35,865 nt of DNA from Bacillota bacterium (lineage in GTDB: Bacteria > Bacillota_A > Clostridia > Lachnospirales > Lachnospiraceae). The stretch lies in assembly GCA_023443925.1 (NCBI GenBank), contig JAEZSL010000341.1, forward strand, positions 1-35,865, read 5' to 3'. A program made the translations under genes and the position numbers. Of this stretch, positions 14,982 through 23,887 are shown one piece after another (position 1 is the stretch's first letter; each line of letters starts with the position of its first letter). The notes beneath the pieces were generated by a model that ran no database searches, had not been told where the DNA came from, and saw nothing but the letters and a program-made list of their open reading frames with translations.

Positions 14982-16727
14982 GTGAAACGGCTGTTGGTAT
15001 TTTTAAAAGAGTATAAAAAGGAAAGTATTCTGGCACCTTTGTTTAAGCTGCTGGAAGCTTTATTTGAATTATTTGTGCCTCTGATTATGAAACAGATCAT
15101 CGACACAGGGATTGTAACAAAGAATGTACCCTATGTACTAAAAATGTGTCTTGTACTGGTTCTGCTGGGAATTATCGGACTTGTCTGCTCCATCACCGCC
15201 CAATATTTTGCTGCAAAAGCGGCGGTAGGCTTTGCTGCAAAAATACGGTATCAGTTATTTAAACATATACAGGAGCTTTCCTTTACCAAAATGGATCATC
15301 TGGGCACTACCACTATGATTACCAGAATGACAAATGATATAAATCAGGTACAAAACGGTGTCAATTTAGTACTGCGTTTATTTATGCGCTCACCGTTTAT
15401 TGTATTTGGTGCAATGATAATGGCTTTTACCATTGATGTAAAGTCAGCACTTATCTTTGCGGTGGTGATTCCTTTGCTTTCCGTTGTGGTATTTGGAATT
15501 ATGTTAATCAGTATTCCGCTTTATAAAAAGGTACAGGAGAAGCTTGACAGGATACTGGGTATTACCAGGGATAATCTGGCAGGCGTACGTGTTTTGCGTG
15601 CATTTCATAAGGAAGAGGATGAAATACAGGCATTTCAGGAAGGTAATTCAAGCCTTACAAAGCTGCAGTTATATGTAGGGCGGATTCTGGCTGTTATGAA
15701 TCCCCTGACTCTGGTAATTGTAAATGGCGCTATTATTCTGTTGCTGTGGACCGGTGCGGTTAAGGTCTCAACCGGTATTCTCACAGCGGGAGCTGTCATA
15801 GCTTTAGTAAATTATATGTCCCAGATCCTGGTAGAACTGATAAAGCTGGCCAATCTGATTATATCTGTTACTAAGGCAGTTGCCTGCGGTAACCGGGTGC
15901 AAAGTGTATTCGAATTGGAATCCGGTATTCCTGAAAGGGAAGAAGCGTATAGGGATTTAGAAAAAGAAGCAGCAAATCCGGATGCCCTGATGGAATGGAG
16001 GGGCGTATCACTAAGGTATGACGGCGCGGCTGGAGAGGCATTGTCGGATGTTAGTTTTAAAGTTCTGCGGGGACAAACTATCGGTATCATCGGCGGCACC
16101 GGCTCCGGTAAGACGACTTTGGTACATTTGATACCTCGTTTTTACGACATTACCAATGGAGAGATACTTTTAAACGGTAAGAATATAAAAAGCTATGATA
16201 TCGGCGAGCTTAGGAATAAAATTGGTATAGTTCTGCAGAAAGCGGTTTTATTTAAAGGAACAATACGGGATAATCTTCTTTGGGGCAAAAAAGATGCCAG
16301 CCAGGAAGAATTGGAAGAAGCCTTAAGAATATCCCAGGCAAAGGAATTTGTTGAAGGGAAAGAAAAAGGTATGGACAGTATGATTGAACAGGGTGGAAAG
16401 AACCTGTCCGGAGGCCAAAGGCAGCGGCTTACCATTGCAAGAGCCTTAGTACGTAATCCGGAGATACTTATTCTGGATGACAGTTCGTCGGCTCTTGACT
16501 ATGCAACGGATGTAAAATTAAGGACGGCAATCCGGGGTATGAAAAACAGACCTGCGGTGTTTATCGTTTCCCAGAGAACTTCTTCGATACAGTACGCAGA
16601 TCAGATCATCGTCCTGGACGACGGCAAAGTGGCAGGAATCGGACAACATGATGAACTGCTGGAAACCTGTGAAGTTTATCAGGAAATATATTATTCACAA
16701 TATTCTGATAAAAAAGCAGCAAGGTAG
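14982..16727 (+). CDS. Heterodimeric ABC exporter subunit, degenerate-site half (ABC-B type)
   Basis: 581 aa: six-helix exporter TM domain (about 1-310), then a nucleotide-binding domain with Walker A GGTGSGKTT (about 371-379), signature LSGGQRQR, and Walker B ILDDSSSALD. Asp (D500) replaces the catalytic Glu, and the H-loop His is Gln (SQRTSS, Q531). This is the pattern of the catalytically weak partner in heterodimeric exporters such as TM287/288 or BmrCD. The gene starts with GTG, 7 nt after CAGGAGG; the nearby ATG at 14977 is stopped after two codons. The partner with a canonical Glu lies downstream at 17142. Likely a multidrug/lipid-type exporter; the substrate is unknown. Confidence 0.93.
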   Translation: MKRLLVFLKEYKKESILAPLFKLLEALFELFVPLIMKQIIDTGIVTKNVPYVLKMCLVLVLLGIIGLVCSITAQYFAAKAAVGFAAKIRYQLFKHIQELSFTKMDHLGTTTMITRMTNDINQVQNGVNLVLRLFMRSPFIVFGAMIMAFTIDVKSALIFAVVIPLLSVVVFGIMLISIPLYKKVQEKLDRILGITRDNLAGVRVLRAFHKEEDEIQAFQEGNSSLTKLQLYVGRILAVMNPLTLVIVNGAIILLLWTGAVKVSTGILTAGAVIALVNYMSQILVELIKLANLIISVTKAVACGNRVQSVFELESGIPEREEAYRDLEKEAANPDALMEWRGVSLRYDGAAGEALSDVSFKVLRGQTIGIIGGTGSGKTTLVHLIPRFYDITNGEILLNGKNIKSYDIGELRNKIGIVLQKAVLFKGTIRDNLLWGKKDASQEELEEALRISQAKEFVEGKEKGMDSMIEQGGKNLSGGQRQRLTIARALVRNPEILILDDSSSALDYATDVKLRTAIRGMKNRPAVFIVSQRTSSIQYADQIIVLDDGKVAGIGQHDELLETCEVYQEIYYSQYSDKKAAR

Positions 16728-16792
16728 TGGGTAACCTTTCAGATAGATTATATAAGAAAAGATTATTTGAGAAAATGTATCTTCACAAGTGT

Positions 16793-16862
16793 AAAAAGAG
16801 CATCTTTCTACAATATTTGAAGAACAGCAGAAGCTGCATCATGACGGAAAGCGTGCTTTTTT
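16793..16862 (+). terminator. Possible terminator/attenuator between the exporter genes
   Basis: AAAAAGAGCATCTTTC can pair with GGAAAGCGTGCTTTTTT across a 38-nt loop with small bulges, ending in a T6 run, 66 nt after the first exporter gene. If active it would uncouple the second subunit, which would then depend on the repeat leader. Confidence 0.4.
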
Positions 16863-16894
16863 GGAAGAAATATTATGAAAAATGAAAGGTTACC

Positions 16895-16924
16895 ATGAAG
16901 GCAATTCTTCATTATGTGAACTAG
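16895..16924 (+). CDS. Possible 9-codon upstream ORF
   Basis: ATG with GAAAGG 5 nt upstream, encoding MKAILHYVN then TAG, in the gap between the exporter genes. The peptide resembles KKILHY of the second exporter subunit's N-terminus (residues 14-19). It could be a leader peptide, a relic of an older gene start, or chance. Confidence 0.25.
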   Translation: MKAILHYVN

Positions 16925-16974
16925 CTTTACATTATATTCTGTGGCAGTATCCCAGGCTGGGATATTAGGAGGGT

Positions 16975-17141
16975 GTAGGTTGAAAAAACGAAATACTGTT
17001 TTTCAACATCTTGATTTATACGTGCGCTTAAGCGCACAGATGGGAGTTTAGGTTGAAAAATAAATTTTTCAACCGCAAGTTTGTGCTTGCGCATCACAAA
17101 CTTGATATGCACAAAGAGCGTGCGCAAGAATAGAGGTTAAA
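16975..17141 (+). repeat. Repeat leader element, copy B
   Basis: Second copy of the 3200-3365 element, same orientation relative to its downstream gene. Hairpin GTTGAAAAAAC / GTTTTTCAAC (16979-17007), perfect palindrome GTGCGCTTAAGCGCAC (17022-17037), hairpin GGTTGAAAAA / TTTTTCAACC (17051-17074), hairpin CAAGTTTGTG / CACAAACTTG (17076-17104). It ends in TAGAGGTTAA directly before the exporter ATG. Compared with copy A, two C/T differences turn G-U pairs into G-C pairs. Confidence 0.85.
17053..17133 (+). CDS. Possible 26-codon leader peptide inside repeat copy B
   Basis: Same frame as 3277-3357: TTG start, GGGAG upstream, 26 codons ending HKERAQE, TAG overlapping the next ribosome binding site. 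It differs from copy A by two silent changes and one Val-to-Ala change. Whether it is translated is unknown. Confidence 0.35.
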   Translation: MKNKFFNRKFVLAHHKLDMHKERAQE

Positions 17142-18905
17142 ATGAACCGAAAAAAATTAACTTTACATAAGTCGACCATTAAAAAGATATTACACTATAT
17201 TGGGAAATACCGTGTGTTTGTGTTCTGTTCCATTCTATTTGCGGCCATTACGGTAATGTGTACCCTGTATACTCTGCTTTTAATCGGAAAAGCCATTGAC
17301 TGCCTGACCGGTGCGGACGGAGTGGACTTTGACGGACTGATCCAAATACTTGTAACAATGGCTGTGTTAACCGGTGCGGCAGCAGTCCTGCAGTGGGGAA
17401 TGAATGTCTGCAATAATAAAATTGTGTATCATGTAATACAGGATATCCGGAAGGATGCGTTTGGCAAGATTGAAATTCTTCCATTAAAATATATAGACAG
17501 CCATGCCTATGGTGAAGTGGTAAGCCGTGTAATAACAGATGTGGATCAGTTTGCAGACGGATTGCTTATGGGACTCACACAGCTGTTTACCAGTGTGATA
17601 ACTATATTGGGGACTCTTGTATTTATGTTCCGTGAAAATATTCCCATAACCCTGGTGGTTATATGTCTGACACCGGTCTCTATCCTGGTTGCCGGATTCA
17701 TTTCCAAAAGGACATATTCCATGTTTATGCTCCAGTCCCAGACAAGGGGAGAGCAGACCGCTTATATTGAAGAAATGATTGGGAATCAAAAGGTAGTCCA
17801 GGCTTTTGGATTTGAAGAGGAAGCCCTAAGTAATTTTGAAGAAATTAATGACCGGCTGTCAAAATACTCACTACGGGCTATTTTCTTTTCTTCTATTACG
17901 AATCCGGCTACCAGATTTGTCAACGGCCTGGTTTATACCGGCGTAGGTATCACCGGAGCCATATCAGTAATTAACGGAAGTCTTACCGTAGGAATTCTGA
18001 CCGCTTTTTTAAATTATGCGAATCAGTATACGAAACCTTTTAATGAAATATCAGGTGTAGTTACAGAGCTTCAGAATGCCTTAAGCTGTGCAAAACGGAT
18101 TTTTGATCTAATTGATGAAGAACCCCAGGTACCGGATGCGGCCGATGCGGTAGAATTAACCGCAGTGGAAGGGGAAGTGAAATTAGATAATGTAGAATTT
18201 TCTTATACTCCTGAAAGAAAATTAATTGAAAATTTAAATCTTTTTGTAAAACCAGGCCAGAGAATTGCAATCGTTGGTCCTACCGGGTGCGGTAAAACTA
18301 CAATTATCAATCTGCTTATGCGGTTTTATGAAGTTAACAGCGGCAGTATCTTTGTGGATGGGAACGATATCCGCCAGGTTACCAGGAAAAGCCTTAGAAC
18401 CAATTATGGTATGGTACTGCAGGAAACCTGGCTGAAGTCGGGTACTATACGGGAGAATATCTGTATGGGAAAACCCGATGCTACGGAAGACGAAATGATA
18501 AAAGCTGCAAAGGCAGCCCATATCCATAGTTTTATCAAGCGGATGCCCCAGGGGTATGATACTGTAATCTCGGAAAACGGGGAAGATTTATCCCAGGGAC
18601 AGAGGCAGCTACTATGTATCGCCAGGGTTATGTTGTGTCTGCCGCCTATGCTGATTTTGGATGAAGCCACTTCTTCCATCGATACCAGAACAGAAATTAA
18701 GATACAGGAAGCTTTTATGACTATGATGAAAGGCAGAACTAGTTTTGTGATAGCTCACCGCCTTTCAACCATTAAAGACGCGGATTTGATTCTGGTTATG
18801 CGGGACGGACATATTGTGGAACAGGGAAAACATGAAGACCTTTTAGAAAAGCAGGGCTTTTATTCCGAACTTTATAACAGCCAGTTTGTCAGAGAAGCAG
18901 TATAA
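17142..18905 (+). CDS. Heterodimeric ABC exporter subunit, canonical Walker B half
   Basis: 587 aa: exporter TM domain (about 1-330), then NBD with Walker A GPTGCGKTT (about 379-387), Walker B ILDEATSSID (D507, E508) and H-loop AHRLST (H539). The signature motif is the altered LSQGQ (483-487), which sits opposite the degenerate site of the partner; this matches the asymmetric TM287/288-type architecture. Membrane protein, pumping out hydrophobic compounds or lipids by family analogy. In most relatives the two genes abut; here 414 nt and a repeat leader intervene. AGAGG of the repeat is the ribosome binding site. Normal length and no defects, so probably functional. Confidence 0.93.
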   Translation: MNRKKLTLHKSTIKKILHYIGKYRVFVFCSILFAAITVMCTLYTLLLIGKAIDCLTGADGVDFDGLIQILVTMAVLTGAAAVLQWGMNVCNNKIVYHVIQDIRKDAFGKIEILPLKYIDSHAYGEVVSRVITDVDQFADGLLMGLTQLFTSVITILGTLVFMFRENIPITLVVICLTPVSILVAGFISKRTYSMFMLQSQTRGEQTAYIEEMIGNQKVVQAFGFEEEALSNFEEINDRLSKYSLRAIFFSSITNPATRFVNGLVYTGVGITGAISVINGSLTVGILTAFLNYANQYTKPFNEISGVVTELQNALSCAKRIFDLIDEEPQVPDAADAVELTAVEGEVKLDNVEFSYTPERKLIENLNLFVKPGQRIAIVGPTGCGKTTIINLLMRFYEVNSGSIFVDGNDIRQVTRKSLRTNYGMVLQETWLKSGTIRENICMGKPDATEDEMIKAAKAAHIHSFIKRMPQGYDTVISENGEDLSQGQRQLLCIARVMLCLPPMLILDEATSSIDTRTEIKIQEAFMTMMKGRTSFVIAHRLSTIKDADLILVMRDGHIVEQGKHEDLLEKQGFYSELYNSQFVREAV

Positions 18906-18949
18906 CTGGATTCAGGAGGAAAAATTTTAATAATGTGGAATATTTATAA

Positions 18950-18978
18950 TTGTACAAAAAAGGGATAATTGCTATAAT
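18950..18978 (+). promoter_or_regulatory. Strong orphan promoter
   Basis: TTGTAC (18950-18955), 17-nt spacer, TGC-TATAAT (TATAAT at 18973-18978). Near-consensus, starting transcription near 18985, after the exporter gene and before a terminator, with no gene between. Confidence 0.65.
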
Positions 18979-18984
18979 ATGGTA

Positions 18985-19099
18985 TAAATAACCTGGTACA
19001 ATGATACGGCAGTCAGCAGATTGCCTTAAACTGAAATATAATTATAAAGTAACCGGTTGGGGAAAGAGATACGTAATAAAAAACTCTTTCCCCTTTTTT
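18985..19099 (+). ncRNA. Candidate small RNA, about 115 nt
   Basis: Bounded by the near-consensus promoter above and the terminator at 19059-19099. It contains no ORF with a ribosome binding site. A small stem GGCA/TGCC lies in the middle. I recognise no family. It may instead be the leader of the araC-type gene downstream, with termination acting as attenuation. Confidence 0.4.
19059..19099 (+). terminator. Rho-independent terminator
   Basis: Perfect 10-bp stem GGGGAAAGAG / CTCTTTCCCC with a 15-nt loop, followed by T6. It also serves as the end of the exporter operon. Confidence 0.88.
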
Positions 19100-19195
19100 A
19101 TGAGAACTGAAAACGATGAGGAGGAGCCAATCTACATGAATAAAGTGTAAGTTGGCTGTATTTATATCTTTTTGATATGGTATTATTTGTGTTAG

Positions 19196-19312
19196 TAGAT
19201 CGTGATGTAAGAAATCGTGAGGTAAGAGGATCGCGATGTAAGAAATCGTGAGGTAAGAGGATCGCGATGTAAGAAGATCGTGATATAAAAAGATCCTGAT
19301 GTAAAAAGATCA
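19196..19312. repeat. Minisatellite of about eight 15-16 nt units (GATCGTGATGTAAGA type)
   Basis: Units alternate AGATCGTGATGTAAG, AAATCGTGAGGTAAG and AGGATCGCGATGTAAG, with one 31-nt pair repeated exactly; the last units decay to GATATAAAA and GATCCTGATGTAAAA. Unit cores are near-palindromic (ATCGCGAT). It lies just upstream of the AraC-type gene. Confidence 0.85.
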
Positions 19313-19386
19313 CATCTGCTTATATTATGAATAATTACAGTAGTCTTTATGTTAACAGCTCTATAATCAGAAAGGATGGCTGCCAA

Positions 19387-21702
19387 ATGAAATTATTTTT
19401 AAATCGTTTCATCCGGTTTGATACCATATTTAACCGGCTGATCCTGTCTTTTGTAGGTATTGTTATAATGGTGGTACTTTCCGTCTGCGGTTTTTTGACG
19501 GTGCAATTTTCAATTAATTATAACCAGAAGGTTGAAAATCTTGAAAAATACCGGTTGGAGCATTTGGGGAATCTGATCAATGAGTATCTTTTTGAAGAAC
19601 CGAACCGTACCATAATGGAGATTACCAGCCTGGGGAATAAAGATAAAGACATACAGAAATTCCTGCATTATCCCATGAAAAATGACTATTACAGGGCAAC
19701 CCAGTTAAATGAATATCTGCAGGTTATAGACGCCCAGAATATTCCCCGTATTGAAAGTATTGAAGTATTTGTACTAATTAATGACATATGGGTTTCTACC
19801 CAAAGCGGTATTACATACACACAGGGAGATTTACAGGCATTTCTAAAGACCTTGGATATCTTTGAGTATGAAACAGAATATCAGAGCAAAAAACGCTGGA
19901 TGTCCAGCCGTACCATTACCTACGACCGCGTTCAGATACCGGTGTATTCCTTTACGGCCGCATACCCTTTGTATACCCAGGAAGAATCAAAGTTTAAGGG
20001 ATTTGTAATCATAAATGTGAGACAGGAAACCATATGTAATCTCCTTAAGGATTTTTTATCCGGCAGTTTGGATTCGGCTGCGATTATGGATCTGCAAGGA
20101 AATGTCATTGCCTTAGAAGGCGAAAAAGAAGGATTTAACCTATTTTTAGAAAATAACAGGGAGTATGTATTAAAAATACTGTCCGATAATAAGGAGCAGG
20201 AAAGCAGTAAAATAGATGATAATATTATTACAGTTCAGTCAATCGGAATAAGGAACTGGAAGATCATAAAGCTAAATTCGGTAAAAGGTTATTATGATGA
20301 ATCGAAAACCATACAAAGAAAAGGAATCTATTTTTCCGTTTTTGTAATGGTTATGGGACTATTGCTGTCTTTTTATTTTGCAAGAACCTTATATAAGCCT
20401 TTTTATCTGATTCTCGATAAATTAAAGAAAGCAAAGGTGAATAAAAAGGCCAGGGAAAGTGAGTACTACTATATAGACCGGGCCATCGATGAATTGTACG
20501 GTCTTGCAGCTTTAAAGGAAGAGGCCTTATATAAAAACCTGAACATTATAAAAAATGATTTTGTAATCAATCTGATATCCTCCAGGTACATAAATAAATC
20601 TGATATTGAAGAGAAACTGCAGCTGCTGGGGGTTACGGACAAAAGCAGGTATCATTATCTAATGATCGTCCGGCTGCATCCAAAACTATATGCCCATTTG
20701 GATGAACTGACAAGAAATCTGGTTACCTACAATATGATACAGTTTTTTGACGGTTACACCTTTGAAGAAATTCACTGTCTGCCGGCAGATATGTTTGATG
20801 GAAAAATCTGCGTCATAGCGTCCTTACCGGAGAAAAGAAAAGACCCGTTAAAGACTATGAGGATGAAATTTACGGATTATATGAAGATCAATTTTTCTCT
20901 GGATCCAATCATCCTGCAAAGTGCAGTATTTGCCGATCTCATGGAGGCGAATACGGCTTATGCAGGACTTGTAAGGGTATTGGATTACATTTACTTTCTG
21001 CCCCACATGTATTTTATTGACTGCGAATATATCGAGGAGCGGCAAAAGGGCAGGGGAGAAGGCATCAATCCTGATTTTGAAGCCTTCAGTGAGGCACTGG
21101 TGACAAGAGATCTGGACCGGATTGAACGGGTGCTTAAGGAGTTTATGGAAGAAGCCGGTATGTTAAAAGCACCGGTTGAGGATTTGAACGGATATATTTT
21201 AAAATATGTTTTTCTGTACAATTATTTTCTAAGGGACATCATGCAGGATAAAGGAAGTGAGCGGGAACAGCTGTTTAAAGAGATCAATGACCTGTATAAC
21301 AGTGAGGATTTTTATTTCTGGTTTATACAGCTGATTCGAAATACCTTTGCCGAATTGGCAAAATTGGAAAATAACCCGACAAAAACTGTGGTTGAATTAA
21401 TTGAGAAAGTGATTACGGAAAATTTATGTGAAGATTTATCCCTGGAATTCATTGCGGATAAAGTATATCTAAGCCCGAAATACATCAGCCGTATTTATAA
21501 AGAAGAAAGAGGCCTTAATATCACTTTGTTTATTACGGACTGTAAACTAAAAAAAGCTGCAAAACTGTTGCTGGAATCTAATATATCCCTGGAAAAACTG
21601 ATTCAGCAGGTGGGTTTTGGAAGTACCAATTATTTTATTAAAAAATTCAAGGAAAAATATTCGGTGACACCGGTCCAATACAGGAGGAATGCAATTCTTT
21701 AG
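19387..21702 (+). CDS. Membrane-anchored AraC-family regulator (YesN/YtdP-like) of the sugar transporter
   Basis: 771 aa from ATG 19387, chosen because AAAGGATGG lies upstream and the first TM helix follows; an ATG at 19327 would add 20 residues and has no ribosome binding site. TM1 is at about 18-40, then an extracellular sensor region of about 270 residues, TM2 at about 311-332, a cytoplasmic linker, and a C-terminal double HTH of the AraC type (about 670-771, with LSLEFIADKVYLSPKYISRIY and SNYFIKKFKEKYSVTPVQYRR-like second helix). This one-component architecture typically sits beside LplABC-type importers and activates them on sensing extracellular saccharides. Same strand as the transporter genes 188 nt downstream. 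Confidence 0.9.
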   Translation: MKLFLNRFIRFDTIFNRLILSFVGIVIMVVLSVCGFLTVQFSINYNQKVENLEKYRLEHLGNLINEYLFEEPNRTIMEITSLGNKDKDIQKFLHYPMKNDYYRATQLNEYLQVIDAQNIPRIESIEVFVLINDIWVSTQSGITYTQGDLQAFLKTLDIFEYETEYQSKKRWMSSRTITYDRVQIPVYSFTAAYPLYTQEESKFKGFVIINVRQETICNLLKDFLSGSLDSAAIMDLQGNVIALEGEKEGFNLFLENNREYVLKILSDNKEQESSKIDDNIITVQSIGIRNWKIIKLNSVKGYYDESKTIQRKGIYFSVFVMVMGLLLSFYFARTLYKPFYLILDKLKKAKVNKKARESEYYYIDRAIDELYGLAALKEEALYKNLNIIKNDFVINLISSRYINKSDIEEKLQLLGVTDKSRYHYLMIVRLHPKLYAHLDELTRNLVTYNMIQFFDGYTFEEIHCLPADMFDGKICVIASLPEKRKDPLKTMRMKFTDYMKINFSLDPIILQSAVFADLMEANTAYAGLVRVLDYIYFLPHMYFIDCEYIEERQKGRGEGINPDFEAFSEALVTRDLDRIERVLKEFMEEAGMLKAPVEDLNGYILKYVFLYNYFLRDIMQDKGSEREQLFKEINDLYNSEDFYFWFIQLIRNTFAELAKLENNPTKTVVELIEKVITENLCEDLSLEFIADKVYLSPKYISRIYKEERGLNITLFITDCKLKKAAKLLLESNISLEKLIQQVGFGSTNYFIKKFKEKYSVTPVQYRRNAIL

Positions 21703-21760
21703 TGCCGCCGGGTATATAAAACAGAATAAGTTACAGATTGTAGAAATAATGCCATCGGAA

Positions 21761-21863
21761 TTAACGTTGGGATTTTTAAAGGAGAGGGAAAAAGCATCAG
21801 GATGCGGAATTTTTGTGATTGAGTATAAATGAATATACCCTTATGCTGAAGGAGTAACGTTAC
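21761..21863. promoter_or_regulatory. Paired TAACGTT sites upstream of the importer
   Basis: TTAACGTT at 21761-21768 and the palindrome GTAACGTTAC at 21854-21863, in the 188-nt gap between the AraC gene and the importer. The second is 27 nt before the start codon. Possible AraC binding sites, by position only. Confidence 0.3.
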
Positions 21864-21889
21864 AAAATAAAAACGGACGGGGGTAAAGA

Positions 21890-22798
21890 ATGTTTATAAA
21901 GAAATGCAGGGCAGAGATGAAAGCAAATAAGTGGCTGTATCTGATGTTTTTACCTGTATTTATTTGGTTTGCCGTGTTCTGTTATTTGCCTATGGGCTGG
22001 ATGGTCATCGCTTTTCAGAAGTTTGACATCGTAAAAGGCATCGCCGGCAGCAATTGGGTGGGGTGGCAGAATTTTGAGGCTGTATTTAAAGATCCTTATT
22101 TTTTCAGATTACTAAAAAATACACTCTTGATGAATATTTACGGCCTTATTTTTGGATTTCCGCTGCCTGTAATACTTGCCATTGCATTTAATGAAATACG
22201 CCGGAGAAGATTTAAAAAAGTTACCCAGACAATCAGTTACTTACCATATTTTATTTCTTCCGTTGTGGTTATGTCCATGGTGATTAATTTTCTGTCACCG
22301 GGCGGGTTTGTCAATATGCTTTTGAAGTCATTTGGAGGGGACAGTATTTTGTTCCTCCAGAATCCCAAATATTTCAGAACCATATTCATCAGTACCGGAA
22401 TATGGCAGGGAACCGGATTCAGTGCCATTGTTTATATGGCGGCTTTAACAGGTATACCAAGTGAACAGTATGAAGCGGCAACCGTTGACGGAGCCGGTAA
22501 GTTCCAGAAAATGCTCTACATAACCCTGCCGGGGCTGATTCCAACGATTGTCATCATGCTCTTAATCAGTCTGGGGTCCATTCTTAATGTAGGTCATGAA
22601 CGTATTATACTTTTATACAATCCGGCTATTTATGAAACAGCGGATGTGTTTAATTCTTATGTATACCGGGAAGGCATATTAAACCACCGGTATGGCTATA
22701 CCCAGGCTTTGACTATTTTCCAGAACGTGGTTGGGTTCCTGCTGGTGTATACCGCCAACCGGATAACAAGAAAACTGGACGGAACAACCCTGTGGTAA
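21890..22798 (+). CDS. Carbohydrate ABC transporter permease, LplB type
   Basis: 302-aa membrane protein with six hydrophobic helices and the cytoplasmic ATPase-docking EAA loop (EQYEAATVDGAGKFQ, about 198-212) of binding-protein-dependent importers. The N-terminus (YLMFLPVFIWFAVFCYLPMGWM) and overall length match LplB/YtcP-partner permeases that import complex saccharides. Ribosome binding site GGGGG precedes ATG. The stop overlaps the start region of the second permease (TAATG), so the two are translationally coupled. Confidence 0.92.
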   Translation: MFIKKCRAEMKANKWLYLMFLPVFIWFAVFCYLPMGWMVIAFQKFDIVKGIAGSNWVGWQNFEAVFKDPYFFRLLKNTLLMNIYGLIFGFPLPVILAIAFNEIRRRRFKKVTQTISYLPYFISSVVVMSMVINFLSPGGFVNMLLKSFGGDSILFLQNPKYFRTIFISTGIWQGTGFSAIVYMAALTGIPSEQYEAATVDGAGKFQKMLYITLPGLIPTIVIMLLISLGSILNVGHERIILLYNPAIYETADVFNSYVYREGILNHRYGYTQALTIFQNVVGFLLVYTANRITRKLDGTTLW

Positions 22799-22818
22799 TG
22801 AAACTAAAAGAGGTGGTT

Positions 22819-23697
22819 ATGAAACAGAATAAGAATGTCAGCGAAGCTATATTTGTCGCAATCTGTTACAGTATTATAGTTTTAGTATGTATTGTGACAC
22901 TGTATCCTTTTATTTATCTGCTTTGTGCATCGTTTAGTTCTTCTGAAAGCGTGATGAGAAATGATGTGGTTTTATTGCCGAAAGAGTTTACCTTAAGAGC
23001 GTATCAGGTAGTGGCCATGTACAAAGGTATGTGGAACGCTTATCTGAATACGGTATATTATACGGTATTTGGCACTCTGCTTAGTTTGGCTCTATCGGTG
23101 CTGGGAGCTTATCCGCTTTCCAAAATGCGGTGGGCTCCCAGAAAATGGATGGGTTTGTTCGTGGTTTTTACCCTGTGGTTTACCAGTGGTATGATTCCTT
23201 TTTTTCTGGTAATGCATGCGCTTAATCTAACGGATTCCAGACTGGGGATTTTACTGTATCCGGCAATTAATGCCCTGTACGTTATCATACTACGGACTCA
23301 TTTTGAGGGGCTGCCCGTATCTTTGGAAGAATCGGCTAAGCTGGAAGGCGCCAATGACAGGCAGATACTGATGAAAATCATGCTGCCTTTATCTAAACCG
23401 GTGCTGGCTGCAATCGGGCTTTATTATGCCATTGCACGGTGGAATTCGTTTTTCTGGGAAAGCATTTTGCTAACGGATGATAAAAGAGTTCCGGTTCAGG
23501 TTTTGCTGCGGCGGATTATTATTTCCAGCCAGTTAGGACAGGATATGGCAGCGGCACTGTCAAGAGGGGAAGCCAGCATACCCGTTACCATTAAATTTGC
23601 TGCAATTATAGTAACTACACTTCCGATTATTGTACTTTATCCTTTCTTTCAAAGGTATTTTGTAAGCGGTGCTCTTGTCGGAGGTATCAAAGAATAA
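22819..23697 (+). CDS. Carbohydrate ABC transporter permease, LplC/YtcP type
   Basis: 292 aa from ATG 22819, preceded by AGAGGTGG. Two alternative starts, GTG 22792 and ATG 22798 (overlapping the previous TAA), lack such a site and would add 9 or 7 residues. It has six helices and an EAA loop (EESAKLEGANDRQ). The C-terminus RYFVSGALVGGIKE is typical of MalG-like permeases of this group. It pairs with the upstream permease to form the importer channel. Confidence 0.92.
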   Translation: MKQNKNVSEAIFVAICYSIIVLVCIVTLYPFIYLLCASFSSSESVMRNDVVLLPKEFTLRAYQVVAMYKGMWNAYLNTVYYTVFGTLLSLALSVLGAYPLSKMRWAPRKWMGLFVVFTLWFTSGMIPFFLVMHALNLTDSRLGILLYPAINALYVIILRTHFEGLPVSLEESAKLEGANDRQILMKIMLPLSKPVLAAIGLYYAIARWNSFFWESILLTDDKRVPVQVLLRRIIISSQLGQDMAAALSRGEASIPVTIKFAAIIVTTLPIIVLYPFFQRYFVSGALVGGIKE

Positions 23698-23887
23698 ATG
23701 AATCATGCGAAAAGATGTAGTTTATTAAATATACCTTACTAAATATACCTTACAGTTTATATGAATTGCAAAGTTACAGCCTATGCTGGTAAGCTTCGGA
23801 AATATAATTGTATTAACTATATGGTATATAGACGAAACTTTGGTATTTCGCAATCTGCTAGAAAAAAATTTAGAGGAGGCCTATATA

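Noticed and set aside
16927..17127. 66-aa minus-strand frame across repeat copy B
   Set aside because: It is the reverse strand of the hairpin element; the equivalent frame is broken by indels in copy A and there is no ribosome binding site.
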